A DNA stretch of 64,000 nt from Siniperca chuatsi. Taxonomy: Eukaryota > Chordata > Actinopteri > Centrarchiformes > Sinipercidae. The notes below the pieces were generated by a model. That model was not told where the DNA came from and searched no databases. It saw nothing but the letters and a program-made list of their open reading frames with translations. Shown piece by piece: positions 56,901-64,000 of this stretch (position 1 is the first letter of the stretch; each line of letters opens with the position of its first letter). A program made the position numbers and the translations under genes. The DNA lies in assembly GCF_020085105.1 (NCBI RefSeq), contig NC_058046.1:27436175-27500174 (forward strand). Reading direction: 5' to 3'.

Positions 56901-59900
56901 AAACATTGTCCTGAGGGTTACGGCCAACATTGTCTTTGGATACGCTACGTAAGTTTGAAACATTTTGATTGTCATTCAAAACTACATTTACACACTTTTT
57001 GTTTTCAAGAATATAAAATGTTGCATTCTTCGTTTGGCTGTTCAGGTGCCAAGACGCCGAGGCCTTTGAGCTGAGCTCCAGTGGCTTCACCAACGGTGTG
57101 TTTGTCAAGTTTTTGAAGAAGCGACTGCTAGATGATGAGAAGATCACTGTGGTGCTGGACAGAGTCGCTGAGGGTGAGAGAGGAAAGATACACAATGTAT
57201 AAATATAGCCGCAAGCGGCCATTCCGGGTTCAACAGACTGTTAGAAGGTTAAAGCTTTTGATCTGGACCTGGTCAAATGTGGCCTAGACGTGACAAAAGC
57301 AGTGAAATGTCACTTTTTTTGCATTTTCACAAATACAATGAAGAAAACAAACAATTTCTGATTCGTAGTCTAAATTGTGTTATGCCATTTTTTTGCATTT
57401 GTCGCGCCCCCTAGGGGTCGATTTGAATGAAACTTTCAGGGTATGTTTCAGGTACTTATGTGGACATAACTTTGTTTTGTGATGATTGGCCCAACAGTTG
57501 TTGACTTTGCCCCTTTCATGTTCAAGTTCATTGGTCATATCTTGAAAACTAAATAAGATATCAACAAGCTTTATTAAACTTTTGATAAGCTTCGTCCAAT
57601 GATCCACCTAACATTTGGTAGCAATTGGACTTAGGAAGAGATGTCAAAAATGTGTTTTTCAAAAAATTCAAAATGGCGGAAAGTCTAGTTAGGTGGACTT
57701 TTGCAGAGCACATTGAGCAGGACTTGTGTGAGAAATTTCAAGTCATGTGGACTTATGGTGTGAGGGGCGTGGCCTGTTCAAAATTTGCATTTTTGGGCCT
57801 TAATTACAGCGAATTGAAGCACATGCACAGCATTTCCAGTTATTGGGCCAGGTTTTGTGTTTGTAGCTCATTCCAGCTCACAGGAATTTGAGCCGAAGTG
57901 GCAGACAACAAATAACACTAATAATAATAATAAATCGACACAAACATAAAAGGGTTTCAGCCCCTAGAAACCCTAATAACAACATATGTAGCCCTGTAAT
58001 AAGTACTGATATAAATAATGAAAACTATAGTTACATGAGAAATATCATGTCATATATGCAAAGGTGCGATTATTTACAGTAACTGTCTTGAATTCTTTGT
58101 GTAATCACAATTCAGTCATTTTGCAGTGTTTGATTATGAAATGCGATTGTTTATAGTGGCTGTGTTTCCCACAGGATGTTTCACTTTATTTTTCAGTAGA
58201 AGGGTAATAAAGTTAATTAACTGTAGCTTGCTTTGCATTAATAATGTCAAAATTGTATCAGCTTGCTTGTGGGCTAATTGAGTTTCCTTTTAAATGCATG
58301 GTTGACTTGAGGTTGCTGTAAAATGCACCTACTATTAATCAATGTTTAGGAGACAGACAGGATATGTTTTGAACATTAGCTCAGAGTGGGGAAGTTCATT
58401 TTTATTAAAATAAAGTGCTCCTCGTCTCCCAGCAGTGTTGCAAATGCTTTTGGTTAAACCCAGTTTCAACTCATGTAATGGAGTTTTGGACATTTTGTGA
58501 GGTGTTACAGTCAAGACGGGCTGTTTCTGAAATGCTGATATGTGCTTTATAATGTTTTTTGTGTCCAGACATGGGTCAGTTTGATGCCACAAAGGGGAAG
58601 CAGGCTCTGGAGATCCGCAGTAGTCTGTCAGAGAGGAGAGCTCTGACTGATCCTATTCTGCCCGGCGACAGCGCTGATCTCGCTCACGCTCACAGCCGCC
58701 AGTGGGCAAAGGCTCATGGTGAGTTTAAAACATGAACTCTCTACTTCATTTTTAAATATTTGTTTATCAACTTGTTATCACTGGACTGGGAAGCCCCCAT
58801 TTGTTTACTGCGGCTCAGTGCTGTACGCTCAGTCAAATGTTGACTCTGGTTAATGGTGATTAAACACACAGCACTCACTCATTATATTACATTATACACA
58901 ATTGCACACATGGTGACTTCCCAAGACAACTACACTGTTGTTGGAATCAAGGAAGAGCGAGAAACACCCGATGACATTATCACTGCTTCCTGTTCTGTCA
59001 GCTTATAGATATTTGCTTATGAAAAACTGAAGCCACAATGTTTTGCAGCGAGGAAAATAACATTACTTCTAGTAGTTTCATTGATTATTCCAGCCTGGTA
59101 GACTACCAGTGAATTGTTCCATATAACAGCGATTCCCAATCTTTTTGGCTTGTGACCCCATAAAATCTAAGGATTTTTAGAGACCTGTATTAGTGAAAGA
59201 ACCCAGTATTTCACAAGAAACTTTTGAGAAAAGAAAAAAAAACATATTTTTGTGTATCAGAAATATATATTTTTCTTTCTTATTCCTTTAATCATCTCGC
59301 GACACCTCAGATTTATCTTGGGGCCCCTTGGGGGATCCCGACCCTCAGATTGGGAATCGCTGCTGTAAAGTATTTTAAGATTCAGAGACTTTCTTTCCCT
59401 TTTTCTGGTGATTTTTTGTGTCTAAAATAACTGTGAAGTTTATTAGTAATTTCAAACTAATGATCTAAGACTGAGACAACATTTTTGGTTGTAATGTAAT
59501 TTGTTGGCGGTTCGTTCAAAGAAGGGATAGTACATTTTAGTCACAAAAAATATTCTGTTCAGTCACAAGCTTCTGGATGTACAGGCAAACACAAAACGCT
59601 GAAATTAAACAAATGCACACACACAAAGTGGATGTGTCTTATGATAAATCAATAAATATAAGTTCATCCTTAGGACACTATTATAAAAAGGAAATTAGTG
59701 AACATTTTTGTAAGTCAGTGGGCAGATTTTAAAACATTGTAAAATGACACTACATGAGAACTTGGGAGTGGAGCATGAAAACCAGGTGCACTTTTTAAAA
59801 TCAATCAAATATGTAGTACTTGAAATGTTTGTTTTTCGTATGTTATTCCAGAGCTCCCTGAGAGTATGTGTCTCAACTTCGACTGCGGGGCTCAGATCAA

Positions 59901-60648
59901 GTTGGGCTTCGCCGCAGAGTTCTCAAATGTGCTCGTGATTTACACTCACATCATTAAGAAGCCCGAGGACATGTCCCACTGCCAGGCTCATGTCACCGAC
60001 TTCTCACAGGTCAGTATGTTGTCATGAACACTGGTTATTAAGAGAGAGCAGAGAATTTCTCATCTTTCTTACCAATCTAACAGGAACCTTGTTGGGAAAT
60101 TGGATAATTAAATCAGAATTTGATTACAATTCACTTTTTCACTTCTGACTTGAGGGACCAACAGACTTATTATAAATGCACCTAAAATTTATTTTAGAGT
60201 GAGTGTGAGCATTTGTGTTTGTGCATACTTTACACTGCCACCTGCTTCTTTTCCTTACTGCAGGACCTTGATGTGGATCCTAAAGAGATGAACAGAGAGA
60301 CTCCAGAGGAGACGGGGATCTACTTTCTGTCCAGCAGCCTGCCGCAGCACTGTCTTTACACCAGAGTCAGCTCAATGCAGAAGCTCAGGGTAAAAACTCA
60401 ACGTGACTTTCTCACAAGACATTTTGGCATATAATACTATGTGAACGCCCAACCTCTTTAACAGAACAACAGCTCTGTGTTTATCCTTATGACTAATGCT
60501 GACCGATAAATCGGATTTTCATTGTCATCGCAATATAAACGTACGATAAACATATCGCAAAAGAAAAATTATTCTTTTTATAGATGGGTACTGAAACCTG
60601 GTATTAAATGGGCCCCACGGGGCTAAAGGCCGTAGTATTTATTATCAT

Positions 60649-60690
<42 letters not shown>

Positions 60691-62707
60691 CGAAGTCAGC
60701 AGACAGCAGAGCAGAGAGTCTGCTTTGGAGACAGTGAAGTCAACCAGGTTACTGTAAGTAAGTGGAACTTGTTGGGTCTCTGTAAATAAGAATACAGTCT
60801 AGACCTGCTCTATAGGAAAAGTGCAATGAGATAACTTGAATTGGCGCTATATAAATAAAATTGAATTAAAGCATTTGCAAGTAAAAAGCTAATACTTTAT
60901 CAATACACCTGTTCAACAAGCATAAACACCGCTATGTTTTACACAAGCACAGCGTGCTAGCTCGGCTAATAGTGCATTGTTACAAGCAAGCTAAAACGAA
61001 AGCTGTCTGTATGTATCTAACTGTTTAACTTAGTTTGCCACGAATCTTAAAATTTGGCAAATTCTTGTAAACTTACTGTTGGCTGAGACAAACCAACCAC
61101 TCCTCCCTCTACCAGCGGAAACGTACATGCAGTGAATCACAGCAGCAGCAGAGGGAGGAGGACAGAGGACAGGAGGAAGGACTGATTCTTTCTAAACTTG
61201 AGTCAGTATTTTATGTCAGGAATATGTTTTTTTTATTGACATTTTAGATTTGTTTCCAGTGAGATACTATTGAGTTTATATAGTGACTTTGCTGTTACTG
61301 CTCTAGAAACAACATTTAGTTATATTTAAAATATTCAGTTCTAATCCAGTTCTGAATTTAAAGACAACCAGGCTGACATAGGAACTGTATAGCTAATATG
61401 CACACTTTACTATTTGTTTATTTATCGCAAGTCAAATCGTCATCGTTAAAATACTGAACAATGTTATGGCACATTGCAGATTTTCCTCATATCGTGCAGG
61501 CCTACTTATGACCAGGTATTTCAGTTTCTCCAAAAAAGTTCTAAAAGGTTTTTAATGTGTACGTTTTTTTCCCCCATCCTATTAAGGAAGCATGTCGTCT
61601 TATGATTAAATAACAAGACTAAGAGTCTAGAGCTGAATGCTAACATCCTCACAATGACAATGCTAATATGTTGATGTTTAGCAGGTATACTGTTTACCAT
61701 GTTCACCACCTGAGTTTAGCATGGTAGCATGCACTAATTAGCACCAAGTACACAACACAAGTACAGCTGATGCTGATGGACATGTCATTAGTGTTGCAGG
61801 TATTTGTTTATGCTGCTAATCCATGCAGTAGATGTAGAGATATTTCAGTGTTTAAAGGAAAACTTTGACCTGCTGGTGGCGCTCGATGAAAAGTCAGGGG
61901 TCACCACAGTCACAAGGATTCATGCTCTGGGCACCATGAATGTTTGTACAAAAATTCACAACATTTTTTCCAATAGTCGTTGAGATATTTTAGTATGACA
62001 GAGAGACTGACATTACTAGAGCCACGGCACAACCATGGCTAAAAAAATGTTTAAATGAACAAAATTAGATGGCAATAATCTACTTCTCATTCTTTATTTT
62101 GTGTTCACTCATAGAATGTTTATTATTCTGTCATCATCTGGGCCATAAAAAATGAAAAGGGATCCCAGGGTGTTTCTTAATAGTAGTGTTTCTCCTCTGA
62201 CCCCACATGCAACAGGAGGAGCTGGTCTTCACCGTGTGCCTTCAGGGCACCTTCACCGCCATGGACGACGATCCCGTCCACTGGACCAAAAGCATCAACA
62301 TTGGCAAGCCACTGATCGCCCGACTGGACCTGCACCGGGCCATGCGGCGAAATAGTTGCCTGCAGACCTGCCAGATGCCCCACAGCCCGTCACAGAGCCC
62401 CTGCCACAGCCCTGGGCCTGAACACCGCCTCCACCCCCATCACGGGACGCACCAGGCCCAGGACTACAACCGCCTATCACCACAACACCACTACCTAGAT
62501 GTCTACGAGCGTCTTCAGGGTGCAGTGGGAGGCTGTGGGGATTCCTACTACGACAACGTCAGCCAATCTCGCTATGAACCTGCGTACGACTCAGCTGGTG
62601 GGCTTTCAAGCTCACCGGGAAGGCTTAGCATCCCTATAGAGGCCAGTGACGACATCACCGAGCTGCAGACTGTTTTCATCAACAGTCTGCAGCTTCAGCA
62701 GCAGTGA
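47956..62707 (+). CDS. malt1: MALT1 paracaspase, complete
   Basis: Arginine-specific protease and scaffold of the CARD-BCL10-MALT1 complex upstream of NF-kB. Coding exons: 47956-48104, 49180-49346, 49682-49803, 51059-51206, 52036-52214, 52394-52490, 53654-53677, 53796-53840, 55276-55479, 55635-55812, 56877-56948, 57046-57173, 58569-58718, 59852-60009, 60264-60389, 62216-62707; 2439 nt, 812 aa (human 824). Death domain 1-105; Ig1 about 106-195 (VQYQWFK, DAGFYICRV, FEFSQW); Ig2 196-287; paracaspase from about 311 with YYAGHGYEN (His386) and FLLDMCRKR (Cys435), the same 49-residue spacing as human His415/Cys464; Ig3 from about 555, including QWAKAHELPESMC. An 8-residue microexon (53654-53677) lies where mammals have an alternative exon. 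A PIEASDD motif near the C-terminus resembles the human TRAF6-binding site. Exon 3 must use the acceptor at 49681, not 49689, to keep frame. Confidence 0.96.
48890..49135 (+). mobile_element. LINE 3' UTR fragment in malt1 intron 1
   Basis: CTGAGTCAAATTCCTCGTAT and TTTGCCAATAAAGTTGATTC are the standard 3' end of a fish non-LTR element. It ends about 45 bp before malt1 exon 2. Confidence 0.6.
49804..51058. other. malt1 intron 3, no recognised content
   Basis: Between the two exons of Ig1. No conserved exon or named repeat seen. Confidence 0.4.
51420..51950. repeat. Probable interspersed element in malt1 intron 4
   Basis: Locally GC-richer than its surroundings (TCCTCCGACGCTGTTCGGCG, CGCTGACGCATGCGCAAAAG), unlike the other malt1 introns. 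I have no clear terminal repeats, so the type is open. Confidence 0.3.
53654..53677 (+). other. malt1 24-nt microexon
   Basis: TTCCTAG acceptor, 24 nt encoding DDVYAIGG in phase 1/1, then GTAAGA donor. It can be skipped without a frameshift, as can the 45-nt exon 53796-53840. It sits at the position of the human alternative exon 7, but has no Pro/Val-x-Glu TRAF6-type motif. Confidence 0.75.
53841..55275. other. malt1 intron 8, contains the right edge of the duplication
   Basis: Similarity to the left copy stops near 54305. Beyond it the intron is single-copy in this window. No exon recognised. Confidence 0.5.
55905..56660. mobile_element. MITE with CAGTGGTGGAGGAAG end
   Basis: Left AAGTACATTTACTCAAGTAC; right GGATCTGAATACTTCCTCCA then CCACTG. 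Same family as 16626-17403. In malt1 intron 10. Confidence 0.65.
57204..57985. mobile_element. Fish interspersed repeat in malt1 intron 12
   Basis: Starts ATAGCCGCAAGCGGCCATTC and ends GGGTTTCAGCCCCTAGAAACC then CTAATAA. Contains GTCGCGCCCCCTAGGGGTCG. I recognise the ends from common fish elements; the class is uncertain. Confidence 0.45.
59128..59363. mobile_element. Complete short MITE with perfect 16-bp ends
   Basis: CAGCGATTCCCAATCT at 59128 and AGATTGGGAATCGCTG at 59348-59363 are exact inverse complements. The inside reads TTGTGACCCC and GGGATCCCGACCC. In malt1 intron 13. No target-site duplication is clear by eye. Confidence 0.75.
60499..61505. mobile_element. Probable MITE with ATATCG-type ends
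   Basis: Left GCTGACCGATAAATCGG; right TCATATCGTGCAGGCCTAC. An (AC)n tract lies inside (60652-60688). No coding sequence. In malt1 intron 15. Confidence 0.4.
61635..62045 (+). mobile_element. Non-autonomous repeat, family A, copy 5
   Basis: GATGTTTAGCAGGTATACTG, TACCATGTTCACCACCTGAG, GACCTGCTGGTGGCGCTCGA. In malt1 intron 15. Confidence 0.65.
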
Positions 62708-62906
62708 AACAGCTGCTGGATGTCATTGATATTTCTCAGAAGAGAAGCTTTAAGTGTCTAATGTTGTATCTGGAATACTGCTGCTCTTTCTGTTATATGT
62801 TGTGTCTCACTACGATTGTTTAGAATATTATATTCTTTAAGTTATAAGCATTATTTTCCTCAAGCTGTACACTGACTTTTGTACTTGAATTTTAAAGAGT
62901 TTTGTA

Positions 62907-62928
62907 AATAAATTTTTAGAACAATAAA
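62907..62928 (+). terminator. Two poly(A) signals of malt1
   Basis: AATAAA at 62907-62912 and again at 62923-62928, about 200-220 bp after the stop codon. Confidence 0.65.
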
Positions 62929-62929
62929 A

Positions 62930-64000
62930 AAGTGTAAACTGCCATATTTATAGAAAAGCTATAAGATACTGGATGGTAATTGTCAAGATCAGACATGTCA
63001 CAAACCTTGTGTAACATTATTACGAAAACTTTATTTCAGAGCTGGAATTTTACCTCTCGCAAAGGTTTGAAAATATGAGCCAAATGTGCATAAATTAAAG
63101 GGGCATTAAGATTAAGAAGATAAGGGGTGAAGCAATCAGCACAGCGCAAGAACTGCATTGTAAACATTTGTTCATGTAACTAGAATAAAAGAAAAAAAAG
63201 AGCTCCCTCTGCTGTACAGTTAGAATAAATATCTAAGGCCATCAGACATTTTATAATGCAATTAGCCAGAGGAGAGAAAGTAATGGTTAAAAACTTTGAC
63301 CATGGACAATCGACCAGATTAAAAACCTCTACCGACTGAGAATATTTCCACAAAGCTGCTATTCTTGTGTTTTTCTATCTTGTAGCTGCCCCCACAGGTT
63401 GGCAGTCTGTTAGGACTTCTCCACCACCACAGTACCCAGTGTCATCAGCTCCTCTCATATCTTTGTTTAGCAAAGGACTTAATTAGTCTCCATCTGCTTC
63501 TTAGTGAACTGTCAAACTTTTCAAAAAGAGTTCCACTCAGTGATTTTCCTGCTGGGATTTAAGGCACTATTCGCTTCATCATCCTCCACAAGTTCATGTT
63601 GCTACTTTTGGATGGGCCTGATGGTGAGAGATCAGAGACTGAGGGCTGCCATAGTCCATTGCACACTTGATTGACATTATTCCTGTAGTTTGAGGTCCAT
63701 ATCTGAATGTAAAATTCAACAAGCCAGACCTTCAGTCATTGCAGTTTGTGTAACATGAGGTCACTATAAGAACCCCATGGGCTGGTAAGCACTGCACCCA
63801 TAATGTGCTGCTCCATAGTCCCACTGTATATTCATTTCTACATGCAGATGTAGAACATGCAGAATTAATCACCTTACATAAGAAACCATGAGTCTTGTGC
63901 CATTCATTGCACTACTGTTCTGCCCAGTCCAATTCATTATTGTACATATCCATCAGTATACTTCTGTTTATAGTAATGCCATCTGTATATAATGTCCATA
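62930..64000. other. Downstream flank of malt1 without recognised gene
   Basis: No long open frame, splice-bounded coding exon or named repeat seen. It may be spacer or the UTR of the next gene. Confidence 0.5.

Overview
This is vertebrate genomic DNA, almost certainly from a percomorph-type teleost fish. The genes are multi-exon with GT-AG introns, the gene set is vertebrate (SECIS-binding protein, prolactin receptor, MALT1 paracaspase), and introns and spacers are full of short inverted-repeat elements and LINE tails that I recognise as common in fish. There are no bacterial operons, CRISPR arrays or phage genes.

Layout. (1) 38-6889, plus: the 3' part of a ZNF462-type C2H2 zinc-finger gene, with eight fingers over eight exons and a very large acidic linker exon. 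(2) 9593-16114, plus: mfsd10, a complete 12-transmembrane transporter rebuilt from 12 coding exons (452 aa). (3) 17832-25268, plus: secisbp2, complete, 18 coding exons (795 aa). (4) 29822-35542, minus: a complete prolactin receptor (prlr, teleost prlrb type, 550 aa). (5) 38.9-46.9 kb: decayed copies of malt1 (plus) and prlr (minus). (6) 47956-62707, plus: malt1, complete, 16 coding exons (812 aa), with the His/Cys catalytic dyad intact. The last 1.3 kb is malt1 3' flank with no recognisable gene.

The main discovery is an old tandem duplication. A unit running from inside the last prlr exon (about 30.1 kb), across the head-to-head prlr/malt1 spacer, into a malt1 intron just before the paracaspase exons (about 54.3 kb) exists twice. 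The junction is near 41.06-41.08 kb. Because of where the breakpoints fell, the left copy kept a whole prlr but only the 5' part of malt1, and the right copy kept a whole malt1 but a tailless prlr. Each truncated copy then decayed by deletions, lost splice sites, a stop codon, LINE and microsatellite insertions and a micro-inversion. The two working genes now lie about 12.4 kb apart, start to start, with two dead genes between them.

The genes are not one pathway. mfsd10 is a membrane transporter, secisbp2 serves selenocysteine insertion, prlr is a class I cytokine receptor signalling through JAK2, and malt1 is the CARD-BCL10-MALT1 protease. Human ZNF462 and SECISBP2 (9q), PRLR (5p) and MALT1 (18q) all belong to the block that is the chicken Z chromosome, so most of the window looks like a piece of that ancestral linkage group. 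Exon limits were read by eye from splice signals and phase; all summed coding lengths are multiples of three.
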